Shown in pieces: positions 48,276-59,671 of a stretch of 64,000 nucleotides of DNA. The notes below the pieces were generated by a model. It was not told the DNA's origin, searched no databases, and worked only from the letters and a program-made list of their open reading frames with translations. The stretch spans positions 310,001 to 374,000 of the forward strand of contig JAVSML010024326.1 in NCBI GenBank assembly GCA_038503035.1, given 5' to 3'. Positions within the stretch are counted from its first letter, which is position 1, and every line of letters begins with the position of its first letter. A program made the position numbers and the translations under genes. This DNA is from Crocodylus rhombifer. Taxonomy: Eukaryota > Chordata > Crocodylia > Crocodylidae.

Positions 48276-51200
48276 AAGGAAAAGCAAGAAGGTGGTGGAG
48301 AAGAATCAAGTGAAGAGGGAACACACATTTTAATTAAACCTGCTGCTAGACATTTTGCAGTGGGAAAAAGGAAAACTTTTTTTTTTTAAACATCAAGCGA
48401 CATTTTCCAAATGTGCTGAATTTTATTCAATGGATACAATGAAGTTTACATGGATATCTTATATGGACCTCTAAATGGAGTATGTTTGTAAGCTTTGATA
48501 ACATGGGATCCCGATACATTATCTGAAGCCGGGCAAGTCCCATGCAAACAAGGGACTCTGAATGGTGTTGATTAATTAATTAACCCAGCAAACTGGAAAA
48601 CTGGTTCATAGTAAATGGCTCATTAACCTGAAACATATTAGGCTGCTAGCACTAATTAAAGTCACATGTAATAAGACACTGAAGGGAACACCAAGTAAAA
48701 AATCCACCGATTTTTCAATCTTTCAAATTCACAAGTTAAAGTTATATGAAAATACAGAAAGGAGATAGGCAGTACCCTGGCAAACCTCGATCAGGAAGCT
48801 ACATAATGTCAAGCAGATTTAAACATGAACTAAACTGCCTAGGCTGGTTTCTATTGAAATAGAGTCCCCAGCAATAAAGACAAATATTCTTTAAGTTTGT
48901 ATTCTTTAGGTTTTACAATGGAAATAAGTAATATGCTTGGGTGACAAGTAATATCTCTGGCTGACTTTATTGGGGAAATAGATTGGCCCCATCTACATTG
49001 TTCTATTCAGGTAGAGCTGGTCCCTTATTCAGAAAAAAGTCATTAAGAACATGCTCAAGTCAATTCCTATTTTGATAATATTTATCTTTAATCATGTGCT
49101 TAATAACATTGCTGAATAAAGACACTTTTCTGATTTGAGGCCATAGACAAGATAAGTTTAACTACAGTTGTTCAGTATTGCAAAAAAGGTGACAGCTATA
49201 CCCAAAATAGAGTTAAGGTATTTCTAAGTTCTGGGTGGCACCTCTTTCGTGTCTCTTTACTACTGCTACTCATAGGAACTGTTTGGGAAGTGACAGAGGT
49301 TACTTTTGGTGCACTAATCAAATGAAAAACATTTAAAGTAAGTTCTCTTTGAGAAGCATAAGAGAAGGTAATTTTGTTTACCATGTTAAAATGCTGATGT
49401 TATAGATCATGCAAGGTAACCCCACATTTTCAAGTTCAGCTTTAGGAACTGAACACTAAACAGTCACTTCCATGAATATATGTTGAAAATTACAGGTACA
49501 GACTTTGAATTGCTGTTCCCCTTACAAAATCCCACAGGAGAATCAATCAAGGAAGAACCCAAAGGAGTAAATGTAATAAAAGTATTAAAATGAAAACAGA
49601 AAGGCTTTTTCTGACCTTTTATTGAACACATAAATATTGCATGTATCAAAAGCAGGACTGTTGGGAGCCTATTTATACCCAGCGTACTCTCAATTAAAGT
49701 ACAATTTGTATTATTCCTTTAGAGCAAAAATGAAGTAAACTTATAATTAGAACAACACAGTAGTTCATCTACTAGAGCTTTCTAGCCAGAGGCTTATTTT
49801 GGAATTATTAGGTGAATGAAGTTTCCTTATTGAAATCCAGAGTGAAAAATTCTTCTCTCATCTTTAAGCCTTCTGTTCTTTTGAATTAATATTGTTCTCA
49901 TGTCACAAAGATAGTAAAACCAGTTCTGTTTGACTTTTCTTGAATATCTTTTAACTTTAAGGTATTTATGCCAATCAAAAATAGTATTTTTTCCCCTTGG
50001 ACATCTCTCTCTCTCTCATGTTCAGCATTACATAGGTGAGTCATGCTATTGGTAATAGAAAATTTATCCCATAAAGACCTTCCTCATCAAGTTGAAGTTT
50101 GTCCTATTCTTTTGAGGGGGTTTTTTCTATAAACACTTTTTGCTTTACTATTTAGCATTCTAAACAGTTTCTTGAAGCAGCCAATGCTCTGTAGCCATCC
50201 TTAAGCTCAATTTATTACTACATATGCTTGCAACTGGTTGTGCTTCAGGTTTGCATACAGATTTCTGTTATCTTCTTACAATAATGTGCCATTTACATTA
50301 GCTGGGGAAAAATGCTGTTGTTCCAACCAAATATTCTTGCAAGTATTGCAGCCACTGCCTTTCTATTTCACCTTTCCTTTCAAGTATAATATTTGCCTGC
50401 CTGCAGATTTGTTTGAATTGGAAAAATCTTTATATTATTCCTCTTTCCATCCACCATTAAAAAAAAAGAAAAACCCTCATATGGTATTAAGAATTTTCAG
50501 TTAGTTTATAGTCCATGTTCCAGTTTTAGTGTCTCTCCTCACTCCTTTTCAGCAGTACCTTTAATCAGTCATTTCCTTGCTGCCTACACTCTCTGGGTAA
50601 ATGCTTGTTTTGTTGTCTTTTGAACAAACCCTAGTCCCTAAATATTTATCCATGATGAGTTATATGTACCCAGATTACAGTTTCCAGTGCTGGAAATTGC
50701 TTGCCTATGCCCATCTACTCTTCTAGGTGCTAGAGGATTGATGTGGTACCTGTTAATTTGTATTGACTTCAAAGAAGCCCTAATGCTTGTTAAAACTGTC
50801 CTGTCAAAGTCAGAGTTCCTGTGTCCTGGCATGTATGTGCATCACATAGCCTCAAAGCTCCTTAGAGTTAATTAATTTACTGTACCCTAATACAGGCACA
50901 CATGTAGATGGAGAGACTTTACTGTGGAGTTGGTCAACCCCCATCCACAGAACATTTTTAATATTTATTTTTATGTAGGCTTATATTGCCATCATTTTCA
51001 TGCCTGTTGGGATATGCTAGGATGGAATCTACCTGATGAACAGGCATCCAAAGTGAGTTCTTTCGAGCCATGCCCCTGAATATCTTAAGGTTTTAATTTC
51101 CTCACTAGTCATTTGTTCCAATAATATAAATACAAAATGCTAATCCTAAAATGAAATCTACAAAGGCTCTCCCATGTTGTTTTCATCTGGATCCATGGAC

Positions 51201-51410
51201 TATGGTAAAGTAAAAAGGTAGACAAAAGAAACTGTCCCAACATATCTCCTAATCTAAGAAAAAATAAATTGGCTTGGAATTGATGGTTAATGTCTGAGAA
51301 AAAAAATGACTGAAAAAGGAAAGTTCATCAAAGCATGGTGAACAAGAAAAAAAGGCAAATGAATAAACAAAAACAACATCTGTATCTAATTACTTTATGA
51401 AACCTAGAAG
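48276..51410. other. unassigned AT-rich intergenic sequence
   Basis: About 3.1 kb with no open frame over about 90 codons, no recognised repeat and no splice-site or domain evidence. Nothing can be annotated. Confidence 0.6.
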
Positions 51411-51700
51411 CAAAGAGGAATAAAAGAAATACATTGGGGCACAGGCAGCCTTCATCAAGCATAGGAGATTGCAAAGATTGTAAAAGTTCTTCTAGATATA
51501 AATGAAAATTCATTTCTACCTAGGAGAACTGCGATCTTTACAATCTCTTATGCCCAATGAAGGGTGCCTGTGCCTGAAAGCTTGCAACTAAAGATTTTTT
51601 TTGGTGCAAATATCTAGTTGGTCTGATAAAATATATCACCTCTGCCATGAGTTTTGATTTCTTTTGCCTTCAGACCAATATGGCTACAACCTGGATACCT
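51411..51700 (+). repeat. interspersed repeat copy, family shared with 11925-12070
   Basis: The block contains a short inverted pair (GATTGCAAAGATTGTAAAAG near 51466 and CTTTACAATCTCTTATGCCC near 51536). It is followed by AATGAAGGGTGCCTGTGCC, GAAAGCTTGCAACTAAAGAT, AGTTGGTCTGATAAAATATA and ACCAATATGGCTACAACCTG. The order of phrases matches a common sauropsid interspersed repeat. Family name not determined. Confidence 0.55.
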
Positions 51701-52045
51701 AAAAAAAAATACTGCACAGAAATGTAGGTGCTATTGGCATTAGGATGCTTGTCTTCCTGTTCACCCTGGAAAGAGTGACTTAATCTCAAATTTCAGAAGC
51801 TGCTGGTAATAGAAATAAATGAGGGAAGGACATAATTTAATGAACATGTATTTAACTGCAGTCAGAAAATACAACCTCCATTTCCATTAAGATTGTTTTA
51901 TAGGACAGAATTGTGACCACATAGCTGTTTTTGTGCACTTGTATCAATGTCTGTTGAAAATAATAATTTTGTCCTCATGGACCTGGAAGTATTTGATGAA
52001 GGTAGGCTTCCTCCAGTAGGTGATATTCTCCAGTCTCAGCTTATA
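51701..52045. other. unassigned spacer
   Basis: About 345 bp of AT-rich sequence. Nothing recognised. Confidence 0.5.
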
Positions 52046-52049
52046 TCCA

Positions 52050-53677
52050 TGTAGTGAACTTACCAACGCAGCCCAGCACGTCCAGGCTTGGAGAATCCTC
52101 TTTATGATTGGTGGAGCTGATCCACCAATCAGGTAACTGTTGGGAGGGGCTTTGCCCTGCCCCTGCTCAGGGAAAAGAGGAAAAAAAAAAGAAAGAAGCC
52201 CCAGACCTGGTTCAACCCTGCACTCTGCTGGTCTGTCAGAACTTCAGAGGTGGAGCCTCCTGAAGAGAATAGAAGGAGCTGTGTTCCCAGCATGTGAGAG
52301 CTGTGTTGGAGATGGAGAAGAAAGAGGAGCGGGGCTTAGAAGAACTGAGGAGAGCTGCTCCAGGGTGAAGCAGTAGCCCAAAAGAGCTGCTGAAGACTTC
52401 CATCACCAGGGAGTGATGGTTGGCTCCAGTAGCTAGGATCTCCTATGCAGAATGGCACATTGGATCCAGATCCTAGGAGCTGTGTGAAGCAGTTCAGGTC
52501 TGCAACCTCTGATGTGCAGGCAGAGACATGGCGCACAGGCCAGTGTGTGGAGCAGGATCTTTGGAGCCACTTGGGTGGCTCAGGTCCCCAACCTCCTGCA
52601 CAGGGGGTGAGACCTTGGGAGTTGCTTGAGGTAGCTTGGATCTATAGCTGCTGGCACTGGGCAGGAGCTCAGTGCAGTTGACACTGCACAGAGGGTCCAG
52701 GTGTGGACTGAGCCCCAGTGCTGCACGAGGTGACCTGAGCCTCCCACCCATAGCAAAAGTTTGAGTACAGGCAGCCAGACAGTGCTTGGCCTACTGAGCC
52801 AGCAGACAGGGCTGAGCTAGAGGCCCCAGAAGCCCTGCATAGCAGAGCCCTATTTCAGGGGACAGCAAGCCCTGAAGCCCACTGCTAGTGAGAGAAACAG
52901 CTTGGCACAGAGGATGAGGGCCACCCTCCAGGCCTGGGCACAGTGAGTTGCTGGGAAAAAGGATTCCCACAGGGGAGGGGGAGTCCCACTTGGTTAGTTA
53001 AGGGCTCCTAAAAGTAGAGGTTCCACTGGGAGGTCCCCTGAAGTTAGTGGCTTCCTTGAAAGTCTTGGGCAAAGGTCCAAGGGGCATTGGGGTTTCCCCT
53101 TGGGATTAAGTTATCTTTGAGGTTCTTGAGTTGTATGTGGTATGATGTTGTGCCTTGTACTTTGTGAACTCTCACGTTTATAAATTTAGTAGATGAATAG
53201 AGTCTTAAATTTATAACTTTGACTACGGCTCTGCTGGGACCCCCTTTTGCTATTATTCACGTGTTGTTTATTTGTATTTATTTGTGGTTTATTCATTGTT
53301 CACCTATTCTTACCTATAGTTTAGCTGTTGGTTATCAATGTTTATTTGGGGTTTACCTGTTTCAGATCAGATACTTACCTGTGACTTGCCTGGATCTGGA
53401 GCACTGGTATAAGGTTTTATAGCATTTACCCAAAGGGTATTGTTTGTGTTATTTGCTTGGATATCATATATATATGTTTACATCCGTGTTTTTTTTCTCT
53501 TGTGATAAGTTAATGTAAATAAATGTATATATAGTTAAGTCCCCAGACTGTCCTGGCCTGGTTCTATAGGAACGGAGGGAAACTGAGTGGTCTGCAGTTT
53601 GCCACAGGGTACCTGCCAGTTAACAGTTCCCTTCAATTGCAGAAGGGGAGTATATCCCTGAGTACACCTGGGCTACA
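52050..53677. mobile_element. possible long LTR or LTR-like element (1.63 kb)
   Basis: Starts TGTAGTGAACTTACC and ends ACACCTGGGCTACA, so the termini are TG...CA with a 5-bp inverted repeat TGTAG/CTACA. Flanks are TCCA (52046-52049) and TCCA (53678-53681), a 4-bp match as in gammaretrovirus-type elements. There is a CCACCAATCAGG box near 52120 and AATAAA near 53518. The GC-rich left half and AT-rich right half are not coding. A 4-bp match can arise by chance and the length is large for an LTR, so this is tentative. Confidence 0.4.
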
Positions 53678-53926
53678 TCCATATGAACTGGGTAGGAGAT
53701 ATGGGAGTGAAGAGGAGAGACTGCTTTGGTAACATACTGTCTCTCTAATCAAACAAGCCCCTATGTCTCTACCCTTTTGCATCAGAAGGATAATGTGAAA
53801 GGCAGTGTTGAACCAGTGAACTGCCACTTTCCCTGCACACTCCCCTTCTATCTATAGCCATGTAAGATAATTTTATGTTGTGGCAGGCAAGCAAACTGTG
53901 GAACATTGTAAGTAAAGTATGGTGCC

Positions 53927-54874
53927 TGTGGCAAGCCAGTAGAGGGTGCTCCTGTGCTGATCCTGACCACCTTCCAGGCTTCGAGTGCCTCCCTCAGGGG
54001 CACCTTATGTCTAGCCAAACCCCTTCTTGGAGCACACCTGCAAGCCTGGGGTAGTGCTGCCACCACCCAGGGACTGGTGTGATCCTGGCACTGTGCCTCC
54101 TAGGAAACAGAGGCCTAGTAGGCCTCAAGGGTACCCAACTCACTTCAAGAACTTGGGGTGCTTCCCTCAGTCTGAAGGACAAATAGTGGTCTCCCTTAGT
54201 CAGACGAAGCAAGGGGACCCCAAGGCATAATCTAGCCTCTCTTCCAATTAATCTCCCATGGCTAGGTACAATGGAGAACTTTATTATTAGTTACAAGGAG
54301 TAGGGTTGGAATAGAAATCCCATAGAGCAAACAGGGTGGCTGGGTAGCCTTTGATCACACATCTCAGTTACTGCAAGCTATATATCTAGTTAGATCTCAG
54401 GTAGCTTACTTACAAGTATCATCCAGACGCAGGTGGAGATTCCCTCTGGAGGCAGGCAGTTCATTGATCATGAGTTTCCAGAGAGAGCAAGTTTCAGATG
54501 GTCCAGCTCTTCTCTCTGAGTTTTCATCATGGCTACTCCTCCTCCTCCTGGGCAGTCCTTAACTTATATAGTCCTTATGACCTCATTTATCTGGTCCAAT
54601 TGATGCCAGCACCTGTTTGCTGTGAGGCAACCAATTTGAAATGCATCACTAGTTGCCGAGCAGACTGGAAGAGTCTCTAGAACACTAGGGAGCCCAAGTC
54701 CCTCACCCAGTCACGTAGGCAGAGGGAGCAGGAATTCCACCCCCCACCCAGAAATGTATCCAACTCAGGTTACCGAAAGAGATATGGTAGGGTGTGTACC
54801 CTCTGTAAGGCCCAACAACCAAATTGTCACAGAACAGAGTTTTTGGGGAGAGACAGAGGTAGCATTCTGCCACT
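53927..54874 (-). mobile_element. LTR copy 2: solo LTR (948 bp), perfect 5-bp TSD
   Basis: Reverse orientation of copies 1 and 3. On plus it begins TGTGGCAAGCCAGTAG and ends CATTCTGCCACT. Flanks are GTGCC at 53922-53926 and GTGCC at 54875-54879. On the minus strand TATATAAG lies at 54563-54570 and the AATAAA complement at 54280-54285. Its length equals that of copy 3. No internal sequence remains. Minus-strand frames in it are not genes. Confidence 0.9.
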
Positions 54875-54879
54875 GTGCC

Positions 54880-55421
54880 ATGTGAAAAAAAATGCAGTGC
54901 ATTAGAGGTACACTGGTCTCTGTGGACTATAGTGCCTAATCCCAGGCTTCTTGTCCTTGTTGGAAAATCCACACAGTTTCTCACTGTGTTTCTTTTATTC
55001 TTTGATCCCTTACACTTCTCCTCTCCCCAACCTAGTTTTTGATTCAACCCTTAATAAACATCCACACATAAATTTTAATAAAAATCCAAAAATCCAGAAG
55101 GATCAATTTACACAGCTGATACTGGGGAGAAAAATCCCCACTAAAGTTACCTGGAAAAATAGCCTTAGTTTTTTTACATCTTGAGCACTTTCATCTATTG
55201 TAAGTTGATATCTGCACTTTGGATCCAGGGCCACTTCAGATGCTTCAGCATCCAAAGCAGCATGCCTGGAATGAAGCACTGGCTCATTCAAGCTGTCCAA
55301 AGCGGTTTGGAGCTTCTGAAGTGCTTCCAAAAAGCTTCTGATGCTTCAGATGCTGAAAGTGAAAGTTAGAAGAGGGAGGAGGAATGGGGGATGGAGAGAG
55401 GGGGGAAGACTGGCATGTGTA
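54880..55421. other. unassigned sequence between solo LTR and ERV
   Basis: About 540 bp. There is some local internal repetition of CTTC-AGATGCTTC words near 55235-55360, but no gene and no recognisable retroviral sequence. In particular no pol, env or polypurine tract was found. Confidence 0.5.
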
Positions 55422-55506
55422 TGTTGCAAAAAGCGGTTCGTTTCTCTGGAGGCTCGCAAAAATCACAGACACACAGTCATCAGTCGGCACAAAAGGTTGT
55501 ATTTGT
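55422..55506 (-). mobile_element. ERV 3' LTR remnant (85 bp, R-U5 end)
   Basis: Begins on plus TGTTGCAAAAAGCGGTTCG and runs to TTGTATTTGT. It is identical to 57910-57994 except for one G/A difference. On minus it joins pro within an ACAAATACAACC-type segment. Confidence 0.9.
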
Positions 55507-55888
55507 GATCTTCAGAACTTACTACAGGGCGTCGGTCCTCCAGGAGAGCCATCTGATAGTTCGAGCTCTGCTTGACAGGTAACTGGACCACCATCTGGTC
55601 GTCTCTGAAAAATATCTCAGCTTGCAGTTTTGTGAGTAGGTCCCGTCCAAGTAGTGCAACTGGGCAACTTGGAGAATATACAAAGGAGTGCTCAAGCAAA
55701 TGGTCCCCCACTTTGGTGAGGAGTGGCTTACAAACGGGGAGTTGGGATTGCGTTCCCTCAATCCCTTCCACAAGTACATGCTGCTCACTAGCTCTTGCAC
55801 AGGGGGGGTTTTCTGGAATCATTGAAAATGTAGCCCCAGTATCCACCAAGGCTTCAAAGTTTTTGCCACCAACCCTAATGGTTACCAT
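55463..55888 (-). pseudogene. pro: ERV protease (pro), truncated
   Basis: Retroviral aspartic protease, which cleaves Gag and Gag-Pol during maturation. From the first Met it has DTGA at residues 16-19 (catalytic Asp) and GRDLL at 81-85, the C-terminal helix region. The frame is the same as gag, from which it is separated by TGA at 55943-55945, consistent with gammaretroviral stop-codon readthrough (expected for the family, not shown here). The last codons (after about residue 127) are read from the joined 3' LTR remnant and end in a stop there. The catalytic motif is intact, but the C-terminal part, RT, RNase H and integrase are missing. Confidence 0.9.
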
Positions 55889-55942
55889 GGGATCTTCTCG
55901 GGCTCCAACCCGAAGGGTAGTCGTCTTAGATCCCCGTCCCCT

Positions 55943-57508
55943 TCATTCTGTGTCCTCACCCTTTTCCTCTGCCCGCATGAGGTGACCTCTCGGTTCCCCC
56001 TCTCTCTTCTCCTTCAACTTTGGGCATTCCCTCTTCCAGTGTCCTTTCTCCCTGCAGTAAGCGCAAACGTCTGCTCCCACTCTTTCTCCTTTCCCTTTCT
56101 GTATCCCAGCCTTTCCAGGGTTACCTCCAGTTATAGCAGCTGCCAGCGCTGCCATCTGTCGCTGAGCCTTTTTATCCTCCTTGTGCTCCTGTGCCTGCTC
56201 ACGATTCCCATATACCTTATATGCAATTTCCACCAGCTCTGAAATCGGTTTCCCAGGACCTCCCTCAGTTTTCTGTAGCTTCCTACGAATATCAGCAGTG
56301 GATTGACCAATAAACATAAGATTTACCATGCGTTGATTATCTGGGGCTTCTGGATCTAGGTCCGAAAACCTGCGGAACGCCTCGTACAGCCTCCCGAGGA
56401 AAGCTGAGGGATCCTCTTCTTTTCCCTGTCTCACTTCATACAATTTAGACAGATTAGTAACCCGAGGCACTGCCTTCCCCATTGCTTTCACTATAATCCC
56501 CAGATACTGTGCACTCAGCTCTCTTCCTTCTGCGGTATGATTATCCCATCTCGGTTCCTCAACAGAGCAGGTATCATGCAAAGTACGACCAGCAGCTCCC
56601 TCCGTTTCTACCTTGGCTGCTGCAATGCGCTCTGCCGTCCCCAATACTAATCTCCTCTCCTCTGGGGTCAGGAGGGTTTGGAGCATCATCTGGACATCGG
56701 CCCAAGTGGGTCGATGGGTTTGCCCAGTGGATAGAAACAAGTCCCTCATCTTTTCAGGGTCTTCACGAAAAGAGGGGCTCTGATTCTTCCAGTTAAATAA
56801 ATCTGAAGTACTAAATGGGGTGTAGACAAAAGTTGCATTGCCCCCCTCTCCAATAACCTCTTGCATCGGGCAGTTCAGCACCGGCCATGATTCTACAGTC
56901 TTGCACAAATAATAGACCTTATTCCCTGATTCAGATGGGGCACTTGGCTGAGGCACACACTCTGAATCATTAGGTATGCTTTGGTACGCCGGTGGTGGTT
57001 TCCCTGAGGGAGAGAGCGGTGGTGCAGAGGGACTGGATCCTGAGGAGGTGTCTGATTCATCCTCGCTACTCGTTAGGGTGACAGGAGAATGAGCCTGGTA
57101 CTCGGCTAATTCAGGATTCCTCCCACCCTCATCAGACTCAGGGAGTACAGGCGGTCCTCCTCGAGTCTTTCCTTTAACAACCATCACATGAGACTTTACT
57201 AAGCATTTCTTAATCCAAGGTGGCTAATTTTGAACCACTCCCAACCAACAATCTATATAAGGAAATTGATTCCAATGTCCATTCTGCATAACTATTTCAT
57301 GGATAGCTATCACTTCTTTTACTACACAGGATCCTTTCAGGGTCCAGTGGACCCCGAATGTTGGCCACTCGAGTTGACAAAACTTAATTAAATCACCCTT
57401 TTTCATCTTCACCCCATAATCTGCCTGCTTTGCAAATTTGCTAAAGTTCCGTAAAATACAACCCAAAGGAGTACTTGAGTTTTCTACATGGGAGCTACCC
57501 GCACCCAT
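55943..57508 (-). pseudogene. gag: ERV gag with one in-frame TAG
   Basis: Retroviral structural polyprotein. The start at 57508 is chosen because the first residues, MGAGSS, fit an N-myristoylation signal. Matrix-like sequence follows for 94 codons, then TAG at 57226-57224 breaks the frame. The same frame resumes to the TGA at 55943-55945 (total about 522 codons). In the 414-residue downstream piece a PPAY late-domain motif is at 65-68, a capsid-like region at about 110-320, and a nucleocapsid CCHC knuckle (CAYCREKGHWKREC) at 375-388, followed by a basic and then acidic tail. The upstream open frame to 57697 extends beyond the start but has no gag character. The single internal stop suggests moderate age. 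Confidence 0.9.
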
Positions 57509-57888
57509 ATTAATGCCCACAAAAATGTGCCCAACGCACACCAAATACCAAAAGATCCTAATCACAGACCGTTCGCAAAAGTACGTCTTATGCACACCAA
57601 ATACCAGGCCAAAAATCCCCCGGTACAAAACCAAATCGAACAAATCTTTGCCCCCGGATCCAGAAACCAAATTGGGCAAGGGAATTCGTATACTCACTCA
57701 GGTATCCTAGAGATCTCGATCAGAATGCTGGAATGTGTGTCTGTCGTCCTCAGAAACCAAAAATTTTGCACAGGTAGCCCCGACTCACATCTGAAGCCCC
57801 CTGGGCGAGCCCAAAAAGGCAGCTTGGTGCGCACTCCCCGTGGCAGCAGGGACGATCTTGTCACTGGGTCTCGAGGTGATCCAAAGAA

Positions 57889-57906
57889 CTCCTGCCTGGC
57901 TCGCCA
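57889..57906 (-). other. ERV primer-binding site, tRNA-Arg type
   Basis: On minus it reads TGGCGAGCCAGGCAGGAG, 3 nt after the LTR end (CAACA, spacer ATC). From memory of vertebrate tRNA-Arg(ACG), whose 3' end is CCTGGCTGGCTCGCCA, this is complementary with one mismatch. Known role: priming of minus-strand DNA synthesis. Confidence 0.75.
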
Positions 57907-57909
57907 GAT

Positions 57910-58255
57910 TGTTGCAAAAAGCGGTTCGTTTCTCTGGAGGCTCGCAAAAATCACAGACACACAGTCATCAGTCGACACAAAAGGTTGTATTTGTTTGCAA
58001 TCAAGGTCAGAGTGGGGCATTGATGCCCAAATCAGCTTCTGACCCACTAATTCTGTTTGCAAGCGGAATTTATCTTCTCTCTCCTGAGCACATGTGCAGA
58101 CACCGGAACTCTTACAGCTACTTCCGTTTCATACAAGCATACATGTAGTTACATCATTACATACATCGCATGTATAGTATAATTAGCTACTTAAGTATGC
58201 AGGGCGGAGAGGTAAATATGTATCAGCTCATTAAGCATGCCCAGAAACTACAACA
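57910..58255 (-). mobile_element. ERV 5' LTR
   Basis: The minus-strand 3' boundary is firm (CAACA before the PBS). The upstream boundary is tentative at 58255, giving TGTTG...CAACA inverted ends. A TATACTATACA element at about 58170-58182 could be the core promoter. That would leave a short U3 of about 100 bp, so the true start may lie further upstream. A GATAAA near 58065-58072 is the only candidate polyadenylation signal. Confidence 0.65.
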
Positions 58256-58680
58256 GTTCGCCAAAAGTTCATACCTCAAGGCCACAGTCAATTGAATTCC
58301 AGCTTCTGCAATCAGCATGAGAAAGGCTAAGGCAGGACTGGGGGAGAAAGGAGCCTTGGGCAGTATTTCTTTCTTATCAGGTGCAAGATGCAAGCTGCGC
58401 ATTTCTAACAACCTGGTCATTAAGCTAATAGTCTAGTCATTCAGTAGGAGCTATTTTTAGGCCTGCTACCATTATGACTCAAGAACTCTCACTGGCATAG
58501 ATCTAGCCCACTCATTGCTTAAGACAGCAGAGCAAAGCTAGACTTTGAAGACAGAAAGCCAGGCAGTCAGACAGCCAGCAACTAGGAAACTTCAATGAGC
58601 ACCATCACTGAAGTTTCTGAGCCTTCTGCCTGGCTTGAGGCATGGGGATGAAGGCAGTACAACCCACAGGGAGTAGGGGA
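58256..58680. other. unassigned spacer, shares 26 bp with the insert in CR1-6
   Basis: No gene. Bases 58493-58518 (TGGCATAGATCTAG-CCACTCATTGC) recur at 59774-59799 with one mismatch. It may include upstream LTR sequence. Confidence 0.5.
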
Positions 58681-59671
58681 AGGGTTAAAGCAGTGTCAGC
58701 TTCCAGACAATTGCACCAGGCAGTACAGTTTGGGGAGAAGATGAGTAGCTAACAGTGGAAAAAGAACTGGTCAGGGACTCTTTAGAAAAGCTGGACATAT
58801 ACAATTCCATGGGGCAAGATAGGATGCACTGGAGGGTGCTGAGGGAGTTGGCTGATGAGATTCCAGAGCCATTGGTCATTGTCTTTGAAAACTCATGGCA
58901 GTCAGGATAGGTCCCAGATGATTTGAACAGGGCAAACTTAGTGCCCATATTTAAGAAAGGGAAAAAGGAGGGTCCAGAGAACTGCAGACCAGTCAGCCTC
59001 ACCTCAGTCCCTGGAAAAATCTTGAAGCAGATCCTCAGTGAATCCATTTCAAAACACTTGGGGGAGAAGGTGATTTGGAAACAGCAGCATGGATTCATCA
59101 AGGGCAAGTCATGCCTGAACAACCAGATTGGCTTTTCTGATGAAGTGACTGGCTCTGTGGATGTGGGAAGACCAGTGGATGTGATATACCTTGATTTTAG
59201 CAAGGCTTCTGATATGGTCTGCCACAACATTTTCACATGCAAACAAAGGAAGTACAGGCTGAATAAATGGACTGTAAGGTGGATAGAAAACTGGCTGAAG
59301 CACTGGGCTCAATTAATGGCTTGATATCTAGTTGGCAGCTACTGTCAAGTGGACTGCCCCAGAGGTTTGTCCTGGGACTGCTTTTGTTCAAGGTTTTCAT
59401 CAAGAACCTGGAGGATGGCATAGAGTGCACCCTCAGCAAGTTTGCAGATGACACCAAACTGGAAGGAGTAATAGATGTGCTGGAGGGTAGGGCTAGGATT
59501 CAGAGTGACTTGGGCAAATTGGAGGATTCGGCCAATAGAAATCTCATGAGGTTCAAGAAGGACAAATACAAAGTTCTGAAGGTAGGATGGAACAATCCCA
59601 TGCTGGGGGCAGACTGGCTGGGCAGCAGCTCTGCAGAAAAGAACCTGGGGGCTACAATATGTAGCAGAAAG

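Larger units (their letters stand above)
55422..58255 (-). mobile_element. endogenous retrovirus, gamma-type, gag-pro only
   Basis: A minus-strand provirus. The 5' LTR is at 57910-58255, followed by a 3-nt spacer, a primer-binding site (57889-57906), a leader, gag (57508-55943) and pro in the same frame after a TGA. It then runs directly into an 85-bp remnant of the 3' LTR (55422-55506). pol, env and the U3 of the 3' LTR are absent. Over the shared 85 bp the two LTR pieces differ at one base. The class I/gamma assignment rests on gag and pro in one frame separated by a stop, the myristoylation-type gag start, and a single CCHC knuckle. No matching TSD was found outside the LTRs, perhaps because the upstream LTR boundary is uncertain. 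Confidence 0.85.

Noticed and set aside
57224..57697. A separate 157-codon gene upstream of gag
   Set aside because: It is in the same frame as gag, contains the gag start (57508) and ends at the TAG that interrupts gag. The upstream part is leader sequence read by chance.
55422..58255. Exact TSD for the ERV (TGTA at 55418-55421 with TGTA at several places near 58140-58175)
   Set aside because: The match is 4 bp in an AT-rich area with several alternatives, and each would make U3 implausibly short.
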